IMG/VR virus record: IMGVR_UViG_3300032285_001882
Coordinates: 1 to 30,687 of that record
DNA: 30,687 nucleotides
From: a virus
Strand: one strand, 5' to 3'
Position 1 is the stretch's first letter. Each line of letters begins with the position of its first letter. Positions 1 to 6,178 of the stretch are shown here, piece by piece. A program made the position numbers and the translations under genes. The notes beneath the pieces are model-generated. The model was not told where the DNA came from. It worked only from the letters and a program-made list of their open reading frames with translations, and searched no databases.

Positions 1-902
1 ACATTTTCATCGGCTCTTACGGCTTGTATGATGCACAGTTTGGTCATATTGGTGTTGTTGTGCGGGCGTGGGACGGTTCGACGTTTGGCACGATGGAGCA
101 GAATGTTGGCGGAGAATGGGTTTCACGCCATGACCGTACGATGCAAAACATTGACGGTTTCCTGCGCACCCACAATCAGGCTGCTATTGGTGGAGGTCAG
201 CCCGCTCCTGCACTTGCTGGCAACCAGCGTCAGGCTGGGTCGCTTGGTGTTTTCCGCCGTTCGGGTCCTACTCAAAACTCTGACCATCTTCAGCCTGACC
301 TTGAGGCTGGCGAGGTTGGTAACTTTGTTGGTTTTGTTCACGGTGAGAACCGCGACGGTAACGACGTTTGGTTCCAAGGTGTATCTGGGAACTTCTTTTG
401 GTCTGGCGCGTTTACGGATTCTGGAACGCATGACCTTCCCGATTTGACGGCTGGAGCAGTTTCGGAGCCAGCACCTATCGAGCCAGCACCGGTTGAGCCG
501 ACTCCTGAGCCAGTGAGTCCTGAGCCAACACCTGAGCCAATTATTGTTGAGCCTACGCCTGTAGAGCCAACACCTGTCGCACCTGAACCAACACCTATCA
601 TCCCTGTAACGCCGAAGCCGGAGAAGCCAATGCCTACGCCTGAAGAAATTGCTACACAAGAAGGACTTATTGCACAGGTTCAGCCTGTAGACCTTGGTGC
701 CATTATCGGTAACGGTACTGTCCGCAAAGTTGTGTGGGCTGTTTATGGTTTGCTTGGTCTGTTTATCCTTGCCGTTGGTGGCGGTTTACAGGCTATCCAC
801 GTTCTTGCCCCTGAATGGTTTATGTTCATGGTCGGTTCGTATGCTGCGCTGGGTCCCGCTTTCTCGGGTCTAGCTATGGCAAACATCAAATCATCTAAGT
901 AA
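1..902 (+). CDS. CHAP-type endolysin, C-terminal part, with membrane tail (5' partial)
   Basis: The frame is open from the left edge, so the start lies outside the window. The first visible residues read FIGSYGLYDAQFGHIGVVV, followed about 15 residues later by MEQN. This matches the second half of a CHAP amidase/peptidase fold, with the catalytic His in GHIGVVV and an E/N polar residue; the catalytic Cys would lie upstream. A middle domain follows, then about 55 residues of Pro/Glu/Thr repeats (PEPTP, VEPTPVEP), and then two hydrophobic stretches near the C-terminus (VVWAVYGLLGLFILAVGGGL and WFMFMVGSYAALGPAFSGLA). The layout suggests a peptidoglycan hydrolase tethered to, or fused with, a holin-like membrane module. 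CHAP assignment is good; the holin idea is inference. The gene ends just before a terminator, which fits the end of a lysis or late operon. Confidence 0.75.
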   Translation, partial: IFIGSYGLYDAQFGHIGVVVRAWDGSTFGTMEQNVGGEWVSRHDRTMQNIDGFLRTHNQAAIGGGQPAPALAGNQRQAGSLGVFRRSGPTQNSDHLQPDLEAGEVGNFVGFVHGENRDGNDVWFQGVSGNFFWSGAFTDSGTHDLPDLTAGAVSEPAPIEPAPVEPTPEPVSPEPTPEPIIVEPTPVEPTPVAPEPTPIIPVTPKPEKPMPTPEEIATQEGLIAQVQPVDLGAIIGNGTVRKVVWAVYGLLGLFILAVGGGLQAIHVLAPEWFMFMVGSYAALGPAFSGLAMANIKSSK

Positions 903-915
903 CCTCCCGTTACAG

Positions 916-941
916 ACGCCGCCTATATATGGCGGTGTTTT
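916..941 (+). terminator. Rho-independent terminator after the lysin gene
   Basis: An 8-bp stem pairs 916-923 (ACGCCGCC) with 931-938 (GGCGGTGT), including one G-U pair. The loop is TATATAT, followed by a short T run (938-941). It begins 14 bases after the lysin stop codon and probably ends the late or lysis transcript. Confidence 0.75.
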
Positions 942-969
942 GTGACCCCTAAAAAGAAAGAAGAAAGTA

Positions 970-1047
970 ATGGATAACGAGAACGTCGGCGGATATGTTT
1001 GCCCTATCGACCCTATGGATGCGATGCAATGCGAGTCTTGCCAGTAA
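970..1047 (+). CDS. 25-residue Cys-containing small protein
   Basis: A short frame, MDNENVGGYVCPIDPMDAMQ followed by CESCQ, sits between two terminators and follows a purine-rich GAAAGAAGAAAG stretch that can act as an SD. It has three cysteines in a C-x9-C-x2-C pattern, which could hold a metal in a dimer. No family is recognised. Its position right before the second terminator supports it being translated, but its size makes the call uncertain. Confidence 0.45.
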   Translation: MDNENVGGYVCPIDPMDAMQCESCQ

Positions 1048-1068
1048 GATAGTTACTGTTGAGAGTCG

Positions 1069-1101
1069 AGACCCCCTATTGCGGTAGGGGGTTTCGCTTT
1101 T
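1069..1101 (+). terminator. Strong Rho-independent terminator
   Basis: ACCCCCTA (1071-1078) pairs with TAGGGGGT (1085-1092) across a 6-base loop, with two more weak pairs at the base, and TTTCGCTTTT follows. It is the second terminator within 160 bp and isolates the lysis region from the leader downstream. Confidence 0.85.
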
Positions 1102-1119
1102 GTGCGTGCGCTTGAGTGC

Positions 1120-1163
1120 AAGAAATCCGTGGTTTCGCTGAAAGAAATCCGTGGAAACGCTGA
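1120..1163. repeat. Two tandem 22-bp direct repeats
   Basis: Positions 1120-1141 and 1142-1163 share AAGAAATCCGTGG and CGCTGA and differ only by TTT versus AAA in the middle. The swap keeps an internal complementarity (GTTTC and GAAAC) between the units. No frame is apparent across them. They lie between a terminator and the leader of the next small gene, so they may be protein-binding sites. Confidence 0.6.
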
Positions 1164-1164
1164 A

Positions 1165-1208
1165 GCAATATGCGTTCTCTGCATAATGCTTTTTTAGCTA
1201 CAGCTAAA
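1165..1208. promoter_or_regulatory. Two operator-like inverted repeats
   Basis: GCAATATGC (1165-1173) and GCATAATGC (1181-1189) are inverted copies with one mismatch and a 7-base spacer. Directly after them TTTAGCT (1193-1199) and AGCTAAA (1202-1208) form a perfect dyad with a 2-base spacer. Placed upstream of the gene at 1284 with the tandem repeats before them, they look like regulator-binding sites. The regulator is unknown. Confidence 0.5.
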
Positions 1209-1231
1209 TAATTTTGCCGTAGAGTTGTAGC

Positions 1232-1263
1232 GAGGACAGGATGCAGGGGTGTAGCCTGTTCTC
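1232..1263 (+). other. Leader hairpin upstream of the small basic gene
   Basis: GAGGACAGG (1232-1240) can pair with CCTGTTCTC (1255-1263) with one G-U pair and a 14-base loop. It ends 8 bases before the TTGAGGAG SD of the gene at 1284. It could stabilise or modulate the 5' leader. No T run follows, so it is not a terminator. Confidence 0.4.
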
Positions 1264-1283
1264 ACTAATCTTGAGGAGTATCC

Positions 1284-1412
1284 ATGGCTAAGGGTAAGGG
1301 CGGTAAGCCTGTCGCGTCGTCGTCGAATGATGGACGTAACAATAAGAAGGCTGCAAAGAAGTATCCGAAAGTTTTTGATGCTGTGAAGCGTCGTCTGGTT
1401 ACTGCGAAGTAG
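1284..1412 (+). CDS. 42-residue lysine-rich basic protein
   Basis: The start is chosen from a clear SD (TTGAGGAG, 1271-1278) 5 bases before ATG. The product begins MAKGKGGKPVASSSNDG and continues with a Lys/Arg-rich region (KKAAKKYPK, VKRRLVTAK). About a third of the residues are basic, which suggests nucleic-acid binding. No family is recognised. Its last 14 bases overlap the 3' end of the convergent gene at 1399-1920. Confidence 0.65.
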   Translation: MAKGKGGKPVASSSNDGRNNKKAAKKYPKVFDAVKRRLVTAK

Positions 1413-1920
1413 TTGCGGGGCAGGTTGCGGGTATCACATATTTGCCCGCGACGACTGACTCATTTTGGGTTATCTGTATCCACATTTCGGTTGAGCCTTG
1501 ACAGGCAAACTTTTGCGGGTTGACGTCTACTGTCATAGTGCAAGCGTTGTAGGTTTCTTTTGCCGTCCAACTGTTGCCGCCTATTTCTAGGTTGAGTCCT
1601 GAGCAGGGTTGTCCGTGACTGTTGTAACTGACTCGCACCCAGCCGTTTGCTTGTTGAGTGATTGTTGCGCCGATGGTAATTCCGGGTGTTGCGAGTTTGG
1701 GTGTGATTGTTCCTGCGTCTGGTTGTTGTTTTGCAACGGGCTGGGTTGTGTCAATTATTGGAGTGCCGTCTGGCGGCGGTGTAGGGGCTGCTGTGAACTT
1801 CGGAATTGTCGGTGTGGGGGTTTCTGTTACCGGTAAATCTTGTGGCTTTACAGAGCCGTATGCCGCACCTGCTGTTGCGATAGTAAGTAACGCTGTGGTG
1901 AATGCGATACCAATTTTCAT
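1399..1920 (-). CDS. Secreted protein with signal peptide and Pro/Thr-rich linker
   Basis: The start at 1920 gives MKIGIAFTTALLTIATAGAA, a good Sec signal peptide with a probable AYG/AAY cleavage region. An upstream in-frame ATG would add 12 charged residues in front of it and is less likely. A Pro/Thr-rich linker follows (PTPTIPKFTAAPTPPPDGTP), then a compact C-terminal domain with four cysteines (near PCSG, NACTM, FACQG, ATCPA) that could form two disulfides. The protein should act outside the membrane or in the wall. It is the last gene of a leftward unit and converges with the gene ending at 1412. A surface role such as superinfection exclusion is only a guess. 173 aa. Confidence 0.8.
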   Translation of the reverse strand: MKIGIAFTTALLTIATAGAAYGSVKPQDLPVTETPTPTIPKFTAAPTPPPDGTPIIDTTQPVAKQQPDAGTITPKLATPGITIGATITQQANGWVRVSYNSHGQPCSGLNLEIGGNSWTAKETYNACTMTVDVNPQKFACQGSTEMWIQITQNESVVAGKYVIPATCPATTSQ

Positions 1921-1922
1921 TT

Positions 1923-2138
1923 CTAATCTTTCTTTCGACGGACGGTGGACATCCACTCTTCGATTACTTTCTTATCCCAACGGGGTGAACGTCCAATAAA
2001 AATTGTTGGTTCTGGCATGTCCCGTTTTGCGGGGTTACCTTCACGACGTCGGCGGGTTGCCTGATTGTGGTAGAGGCGTGCCGTAACCGTTTTGACTTCG
2101 AGTAGTTCAGCGATTTGTTCGAGTGTGATTTGTTCCAT
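1923..2138 (-). CDS. Small helix-turn-helix DNA-binding protein
   Basis: The product MEQITLEQIAELLEVKTVTA begins with a MerR/excisionase-like HTH and continues with an Arg-rich segment (ATRRRREGNPAKRD), then IFIGRSPRWDKKVIEEWM. That end matches the usual 'selected the row, proceed to insert' layout of small phage HTH proteins. The start at 2138 is preferred because GAAAGAAATC precedes it; an ATG 12 bases earlier lacks an SD. It ends 2 bases before the start of the secreted protein gene. It could be a local repressor or an excise-like factor. 71 aa. Confidence 0.75.
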   Translation of the reverse strand: MEQITLEQIAELLEVKTVTARLYHNQATRRRREGNPAKRDMPEPTIFIGRSPRWDKKVIEEWMSTVRRKKD

Positions 2139-2156
2139 GATTTCTTTCATAAATAT

Positions 2157-2182
2157 GGGGGAGAGGTTTGACCCCCTCCCCC
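2157..2182 (-). terminator. Intercistronic GC-rich hairpin (possible attenuator)
   Basis: GGGGGAGAGG (2157-2166) pairs with CCCCTCCCCC (2173-2182) with one mismatch and a 6-base loop. On the minus strand it follows the DUF932 gene and precedes the HTH gene, with only ATATTT after it. It is probably a partial terminator or mRNA-stabilising stem rather than a full stop. Confidence 0.5.
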
Positions 2183-2192
2183 GAGCGGTTGT

Positions 2193-3191
2193 TTAGGCGA
2201 ATGAGAGTCGCTTGAAGGCTTCTTCCTTGAGTGCCATTACTGGTGATGGTAGGACTGCGCGGGCTGCGCGGGCGATGCCGTCACCCTTGCCGGTGTTGCG
2301 CACCTGCATAAAGTGGTCGGTGTATTCGGTGACGGCTTGGTAGGCTCCCCAGCGGGTTCCTTGGATTCCGTCCATCGTGGTTGAGTTGCGCCACAAGTTC
2401 ATTACTGCGTCCATGTGTTGTGCTGCCGTGTTTTCTTGACGCTTTGTTTTTGCGGAGTCTGCTTCAAAGAGTCCGGCGATGATGCGGTTGAACTCGATGT
2501 CGGTCATTGAGACTTGTAGCATCTGTTCTGCCGCGGTCTCGAATGCTTCCACATATTTGAAGGTGAGGTCGAGTGCTTCACGGGCTTCTTGAATGTGTCC
2601 CTGTGCTCCGCGGACGTGGCGGATACTGAAGCTTGATTTTGCTTGCTGGATTGCGGCTGCTTGAGTGTTGGCGCAAACCACACGGACTGGGGTGATTAGG
2701 AAGCGGAATGGTGAGCTTCCGTCGTGCGAGTTGAGTGCGACAAGGTAGAGGTCGACGGGGTCTTGCCCACCGACGTTCATGGTGTCTGGCATCTTCATCG
2801 AGATGAATGTCTGCTTTCCGCCACGGAGTGAACCTGCCGTCTCGAAGTGTGCGCCGGATTCGTCAACGAGTGCGTTGAGTAGTTCGGTGTGTTCTTCGTT
2901 TTGGATGGGCGTGTAGTTTCCGCCGACGACTCCAAGGTATTCGGTTGCGGATGTGATGGGGTTGGTGTAGGCGGTTGCCCAACGGTTGGGGAGTACGGTG
3001 TTGTTTCCGTTTTCGTCGGTCATTGTGAGGGAGAGTTTGCGGACGTTCCATCCAGCAAGGTGTGCCTTTTCGAGTGCGGTTTCTGCATCGAAGGTGTTTT
3101 CGAGGGTGACGCCTAGTTTGTGCCATGCGTCTTCGCGGGCGGAAACGAATGAGTGGATTCCGGGGGCGAGTTCGTTGATTTCGTGTGCCAT
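2193..3191 (-). CDS. DUF932 phage/plasmid-like protein (TIGR03299 type)
   Basis: The 332-residue product starts MAHEINELAPGIHSFVSARE, followed by AWHKLGV and a later LGVVGGNYTPIQNEE. These are hallmark segments of the DUF932 / TIGR03299 family found in many actinophages and plasmids, and the length is normal for the family. The biochemical function is not established. The gene lies second in the leftward unit, with an ACGAAAGGCAAAATC leader ahead of the ATG. It is the longest gene on the minus strand here. Confidence 0.85.
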   Translation of the reverse strand: MAHEINELAPGIHSFVSAREDAWHKLGVTLENTFDAETALEKAHLAGWNVRKLSLTMTDENGNNTVLPNRWATAYTNPITSATEYLGVVGGNYTPIQNEEHTELLNALVDESGAHFETAGSLRGGKQTFISMKMPDTMNVGGQDPVDLYLVALNSHDGSSPFRFLITPVRVVCANTQAAAIQQAKSSFSIRHVRGAQGHIQEAREALDLTFKYVEAFETAAEQMLQVSMTDIEFNRIIAGLFEADSAKTKRQENTAAQHMDAVMNLWRNSTTMDGIQGTRWGAYQAVTEYTDHFMQVRNTGKGDGIARAARAVLPSPVMALKEEAFKRLSFA

Positions 3192-3218
3192 GATTTTGCC
3201 TTTCGTTTTGTTGGTGGG

Positions 3219-3410
3219 TTAGATGTTGCGGTTGAGGATTTCAGCCTTTACTGCCTTCAGGTAGTGGCAGTAGTCGGTGATGAGGGAGAGGGAGTTGATG
3301 TCGTATGCGGCGGGGTTGCCGATAACTACGGTGTAGTAGTTGCGAGCAATGAGAAGCTCAGCGTCACTCAGGTTGGAGTAGATGTTTTCGGTGTTGATGG
3401 TGGTTTCCAT
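3219..3410 (-). CDS. 63-residue hypothetical protein, first gene of leftward unit
   Basis: The product METTINTENIYSNLSDAELL is small, neutral, largely helical by composition and not recognised. It is the promoter-proximal gene behind the -10 at 3446-3451, with a CGAAAGGCAAAATC leader directly before the ATG. The placement and SD make it a convincing gene despite the unknown function. Confidence 0.7.
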   Translation of the reverse strand: METTINTENIYSNLSDAELLIARNYYTVVIGNPAAYDINSLSLITDYCHYLKAVKAEILNRNI

Positions 3411-3443
3411 GATTTTGCCTTTCGTAGTGTTTGGGTGGTAATT

Positions 3444-3473
3444 CCATTATATATATAGTTCTAAAAAAGTAAA
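3444..3473 (-). promoter_or_regulatory. Leftward promoter of the phage consensus family
   Basis: On the minus strand TTTACT (3473-3468) is followed after 16 bp by TATAAT (3451-3446) and GG. The promoter body is nearly identical to the one at 5574-5603, with one difference over about 35 bp. The start codon it serves lies 35 bp downstream. It starts the 3410-to-1399 unit just after the terminator of the preceding leftward unit. Confidence 0.85.
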
Positions 3474-3494
3474 ACTATTCTGTAAAAAAGTTTT

Positions 3495-3539
3495 GGACAA
3501 AAAAGAGGGGCGGTTCCCACCACCACAGGGGAACCGCCC
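3495..3539 (-). terminator. Strong leftward Rho-independent terminator
   Basis: GGGCGGTTCCC (3508-3518) and GGGAACCGCCC (3529-3539) form a perfect 11-bp stem with a 10-base loop. On the minus strand the stem is followed by CTCTTTTTTGT. It ends the operon that runs from 5536 to 3608. Confidence 0.9.
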
Positions 3540-3607
3540 AGCCGAACAGTAAAGGCAAGAAAACTGTCCGGCAGTTGTTAGACCACTACGTCAACATTGA
3601 AAGCATA

Positions 3608-3877
3608 TCAGTCTAAAGACATTATGCCCATCTCTGCCTGTTCATCCAACGCTTCAACAAAGTATTGGAAGTCATACAACATGCAGAGTTTTCGTTTCAG
3701 TATCCAGTCAAAATCGTTTACTTCTCCACCCGCATATGCGAGGTAGGTTAGGAACATTTGTGTAACCTGCTGGCTGAGTTCTTTCAGGTCAGCATTGTGG
3801 AGCCTCGCCCATTCGATGGTTTGGCGGGCGGCGACGCGGATAGGTTCGGGCGTGCCGTCAGAATCTAATTCATCCAT
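3608..3877 (-). CDS. 89-residue hypothetical protein
   Basis: The start at 3877 (MDELDSDGTPEPIRVAARQT) is chosen because it lies inside the end of the preceding gene (13-base overlap), a typical translational coupling. The longer frame upstream has an Arg-rich reading that looks like out-of-frame DNA. The product is acidic and helical (NADLKELSQQVTQMFLTYLA). It is the last gene before the terminator at 3495-3539. No family recognised. Confidence 0.65.
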   Translation of the reverse strand: MDELDSDGTPEPIRVAARQTIEWARLHNADLKELSQQVTQMFLTYLAYAGGEVNDFDWILKRKLCMLYDFQYFVEALDEQAEMGIMSLD

Positions 3878-4110
3878 ATAACTAAGGCTACAAGCAGAAT
3901 TGTGCATGCTCCGGCAAGGTACGCTCCGGCGAGTGCCAGCCTGTTTACTACCTTTTGGTCTAACTCGATAGTTTCTTTTATCGGTTTGGCATACAACCAT
4001 GGGGTTGAGACTGTGGATGCTTTGACGGGCGGGTATTGGTCGAGTAGGCAACTGCGACAATATCCGGTTTCGGCTGATGCGCGTTTAGCACAGATAACAC
4101 AGGTGGACAT
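3865..4110 (-). CDS. Membrane-anchored zinc-ribbon protein
   Basis: The start at 4110 overlaps the preceding stop in TAATG, so translation is probably coupled. The 81-residue product has C4-x2-C7 and C18-x2-C21 (CVIC ... CRSC), a small zinc ribbon. A single C-terminal hydrophobic helix follows (LALAGAYLAGACTILLVALV), ending WMN. A soluble N-terminal ribbon facing the cytoplasm with a tail anchor is the likely topology. Function unknown. Confidence 0.7.
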   Translation of the reverse strand: MSTCVICAKRASAETGYCRSCLLDQYPPVKASTVSTPWLYAKPIKETIELDQKVVNRLALAGAYLAGACTILLVALVIWMN

Positions 4111-4412
4111 TACTTCACCAACTTCCAGACTCGCGCACGACGACCAGTAGGGGATACGCCCCACTCCTCAGCAAACTCGATACGACCCTTCTGTACGAGT
4201 TCGGCTCGACGGGAACGAAGCGACTGCGGTGTTTGGTAAACCTTGTAGGTTTCGTAGTAGAGGGTTTCTACTTGCGTGTCGGTGAGCTTCTTATACTTCT
4301 TGAAAAGCTGCAAAATCTTTTCTTGAGTTATGGTGGTGTCTTTCACCGAGTCGGCTGCCTCGTGTGAGGTTTCAGGGTCGGTGATTCTGGCTTTTGCCCT
4401 AAACAGTTTCAA
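4110..4412 (-). CDS. Winged helix-turn-helix phage protein
   Basis: The 100-residue product contains the segment TDPETSHEAADSV near residue 11 and LRSRRAELVQKGRI near residue 65. Both are typical of small phage winged-helix proteins that carry a 'TDP-TS-AA ... RRAEL' signature. It probably binds DNA. The ORF overlaps the end of ssb by 14 bases and is coupled to the next gene by TAATG. A role in regulating this operon is plausible but not shown. Confidence 0.75.
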   Translation of the reverse strand: MKLFRAKARITDPETSHEAADSVKDTTITQEKILQLFKKYKKLTDTQVETLYYETYKVYQTPQSLRSRRAELVQKGRIEFAEEWGVSPTGRRARVWKLVK

Positions 4413-4794
4413 GGTGTGCCTCCAAGTCTTCGGGAGCGACAGCTACTCGCTCGAATGTTGTTGTTCCCCATGACAGGTCGTGACCGATGGAGTCTGCTTC
4501 AACTTCGACGGTAGTACCGGAACGGTCGGGGTTCTCCCAGTCGCGGATGCGGAGTCGACCAACGATGATAACGCGGTCGCCTTTACCGACTGAGGATGCG
4601 ACATTGGTTGCGAGTCCACGGAATGCGGAAATCGTGTACCAGTTGGTGTCGCTATCAACCCACTTTTGTGTGGCGCGGTCGTATCGTCGCTGTGATGATG
4701 CGAGTCGGAACGAGCAGATTGCTAACCCGTCCGATGTGGTGAGGTATCGGGGCGTGGTGCCAACCAGCCCGGTAAGGATAATGTTGTCGGTCAT
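4399..4794 (-). CDS. ssb: Single-stranded DNA-binding protein
   Basis: The product MTDNIILTGLVGTTPRYLTT, with later WYTISAFRGLATNVASSVGK and DRVIIVGRLRIRDWE, is a classic SSB OB-fold. It should coat ssDNA during phage replication and recombination. At 131 residues it is shorter than bacterial SSB and ends EAHLETV, lacking the acidic DDDIPF-type tip used to recruit partners. An AAAGAAAGGCAAGAAA leader precedes the ATG. A second OB-fold protein with an acidic tip is encoded at 10140-10472. Confidence 0.9.
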   Translation of the reverse strand: MTDNIILTGLVGTTPRYLTTSDGLAICSFRLASSQRRYDRATQKWVDSDTNWYTISAFRGLATNVASSVGKGDRVIIVGRLRIRDWENPDRSGTTVEVEADSIGHDLSWGTTTFERVAVAPEDLEAHLETV

Positions 4795-4827
4795 TTTCTT
4801 GCCTTTCTTTTTGTTATCGGCTCCCGA

Positions 4828-5082
4828 TTAGGAGTCGAGGTCTTCAATTTCTTCTTCGAAGAACTGGATGGTGTGGTATTTCTGTAGAATCTCGGTTGCT
4901 TCATCCCACAAGAATTTGGTTACATCGTCTTCATCCCAAAAGTTGATGTTGACGCGCTGAACGGTTGGACGCAGTAGTTCGTAAGTGGTTGTAAGTGTCC
5001 AGTCAAGCCCGCTACCGAGGATGCCCTCGACTGTGAGCGTGAAGCCGGGTAGTTCTAATGTTGCGGTTGTTTCGGTTTGCAT
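4828..5082 (-). CDS. 84-residue acidic hypothetical protein
   Basis: The start at 5082 (MQTETTATLELPGFTLTVEG) follows AAAGGTAGACAA. The longer upstream frame overlaps the next gene in an unlikely way. The C-terminus is strongly acidic (FFEEEIEDLDS). The product looks like a small alpha/beta protein (beta strands in TLELPGFTLTVEG and WTLTTTYELL). No family recognised. Confidence 0.65.
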   Translation of the reverse strand: MQTETTATLELPGFTLTVEGILGSGLDWTLTTTYELLRPTVQRVNINFWDEDDVTKFLWDEATEILQKYHTIQFFEEEIEDLDS

Positions 5083-5092
5083 TTGTCTACCT

Positions 5093-5329
5093 TTACTTGA
5101 GTGTGCGGTGGGAGATAAAGAATGGATAAGAGCGAAGATTGTGGATGCCATCGGCTGCTGGTGCGATACCGTATCCAGAGTTTTTGACGAGTGGGCGGCA
5201 GGGGCAGTCGAGTGACTGTTCGTGGTCTTCCAGTTTGCCTTGAGCGAGGATGCTCATGTTGTGGATGACTGGCTGGTTGAGGATGTTGTCGGCTAGTGCT
5301 TTGCGAGCGTCTGAGATGTGGGTTGCCAT
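5093..5329 (-). CDS. 78-residue hypothetical protein
   Basis: A GCGAAAGGCAAACAAA leader precedes ATG at 5329. The product MATHISDARKALADNILNQP contains CPCRPL near the middle and a basic C-terminus. It is second in the leftward operon. No family recognised. Confidence 0.6.
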   Translation of the reverse strand: MATHISDARKALADNILNQPVIHNMSILAQGKLEDHEQSLDCPCRPLVKNSGYGIAPAADGIHNLRSYPFFISHRTLK

Positions 5330-5356
5330 TTTGTTTGCCTTTCGCTAGTTGGTGGG

Positions 5357-5536
5357 TTAGGCGTTGCGAGTGTATTCGCGAGCAGCAGCCAGAGTGTAGA
5401 ACAGTTGGTCGCCGATTAGATATAAGCGGCTCTTGTCTGCGTAGGCAACGTAAGACTTGATGTAGCGTCCGTTGCTCTTGATGTTGGTCTTCCAGTAGAA
5501 ACCGGTTCCTACAAGGTCCTTGTGTGTGGTTGCCAT
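5357..5536 (-). CDS. 59-residue hypothetical protein, first gene of leftward operon
   Basis: The product is MATTHKDLVGTGFYWKTNIK, continuing SNGRYIKSYV and ending REYTRNA. It lies directly behind the minus-strand promoter at 5574-5603, with a GAAAAGGCACATC leader before its ATG. The leader and promoter spacing match the other promoter-proximal genes, which supports it despite the small size. It is basic and rich in Tyr/Lys. Function unknown. Confidence 0.7.
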   Translation of the reverse strand: MATTHKDLVGTGFYWKTNIKSNGRYIKSYVAYADKSRLYLIGDQLFYTLAAAREYTRNA

Positions 5537-5573
5537 GATGTGCCTTTTCTGTAGTGGTGGGGTGGTGATATAT

Positions 5574-5603
5574 CCATTATATATATAGTTCTAAAAATGT
5601 AAA
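5574..5603 (-). promoter_or_regulatory. Leftward promoter of the divergent control region
   Basis: On the minus strand TTTACA (5603-5598), 16 bp, TATAAT (5581-5576) and GG. It drives the operon from 5536 to 3608. It faces away from the rightward promoter at 5645-5675; the two -35 boxes are about 40 bp apart across very T/A-rich DNA. Confidence 0.85.
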
Positions 5604-5644
5604 ACTATTTGAACAATTTTTTTGACAATTTTTTTTTAGAAATG

Positions 5645-5677
5645 TTTACATATATTCACGACTTATATATATAATGG
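5645..5677 (+). promoter_or_regulatory. Rightward promoter of the replication operon
   Basis: TTTACA (5645-5650), a 19-bp spacer and TATAAT (5670-5675) then GG. Upstream is a T-tract followed by AGAAATG, shared with the promoter at 12357-12388. The leader to the ATG at 5715 is C/A-rich and ends CGAAAGGCAAAATC. Confidence 0.85.
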
Positions 5678-5714
5678 TATTACCACCAAATATCCACCAC
5701 CGAAAGGCAAAATC

Positions 5715-5840
5715 ATGAAGGCACTAATTATTACCGGAACCGCCACCATCTTGTTTGGCGCGTTCATCGGCTTCAACGGAGCTTGGCTCCTACTCGCCGC
5801 CGCCACCGCATTCACCGCATTCAAAGCAATCACCAAGTAG
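5715..5840 (+). CDS. 41-residue small membrane protein
   Basis: The frame MKALIITGTATILFGAFIGF, then NGAWLLLAAATAFTAFKAIT and a final K, has two short hydrophobic stretches separated by a turn (GFNGAW). It probably makes a small membrane hairpin. It is the first gene after the rightward promoter, with the standard CGAAAGGCAAAATC leader. Function unknown. Confidence 0.65.
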   Translation: MKALIITGTATILFGAFIGFNGAWLLLAAATAFTAFKAITK

Positions 5841-5854
5841 AAAAGGCAACCATC

Positions 5855-5980
5855 ATGAACACCTACCAAATCATCAGCAAGCGTAACGGCAAGGTACTCG
5901 CAACAGTCACCGCCGACTCGCGAATCGCAGCAATCCAAACCCAGCCCGCACCCAACGCCGTCACGGCAGTTCTCGCATAA
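5855..5980 (+). CDS. 41-residue hypothetical protein
   Basis: The start is the ATG after AAAAGGCAACCATC, 14 bases past the previous stop. The product MNTYQIISKRNGKVLATVTA, then DSRIAAIQTQ, resembles a small beta-strand-rich fold. A longer frame starting at 5783 overlaps the previous gene and is not favoured. Function unknown. Confidence 0.6.
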   Translation: MNTYQIISKRNGKVLATVTADSRIAAIQTQPAPNAVTAVLA

Positions 5981-5990
5981 AGGTAAAACG

Positions 5991-6149
5991 ATGGACAAAG
6001 AACTTCTCAAGGCTTGGAAAGATGCCGGTAAGAAAATGATTACCGCACACCGTTCGGGGACGTGGGAGGAATTTCTCGCAGCCCGTGAGGAATATCGGGC
6101 AGCCCGCTCCGCCTTCTTCAACTCGTATGACGAAGATGTCCGTGGCTAA
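5991..6149 (+). CDS. 52-residue charged helical protein
   Basis: The product is MDKELLKAWKDAGKKMITAH, then TWEEFLAAREEYRAARSAFF. It is highly charged and almost entirely helical in composition. AAAGGTAAAACG precedes the ATG. It lies between the small membrane protein and the exonuclease gene in the rightward operon. No family recognised. Confidence 0.6.
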   Translation: MDKELLKAWKDAGKKMITAHRSGTWEEFLAAREEYRAARSAFFNSYDEDVRG

Positions 6150-6178
6150 GGATATAGTCAAAATCATGGAGGCAGCCA

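Noticed and set aside
123-659. Minus-strand Arg/Trp/Cys-rich frame opposite the lysin
   Set aside because: Low-complexity reading created by the Pro-rich repeats of the sense gene; no start signals.
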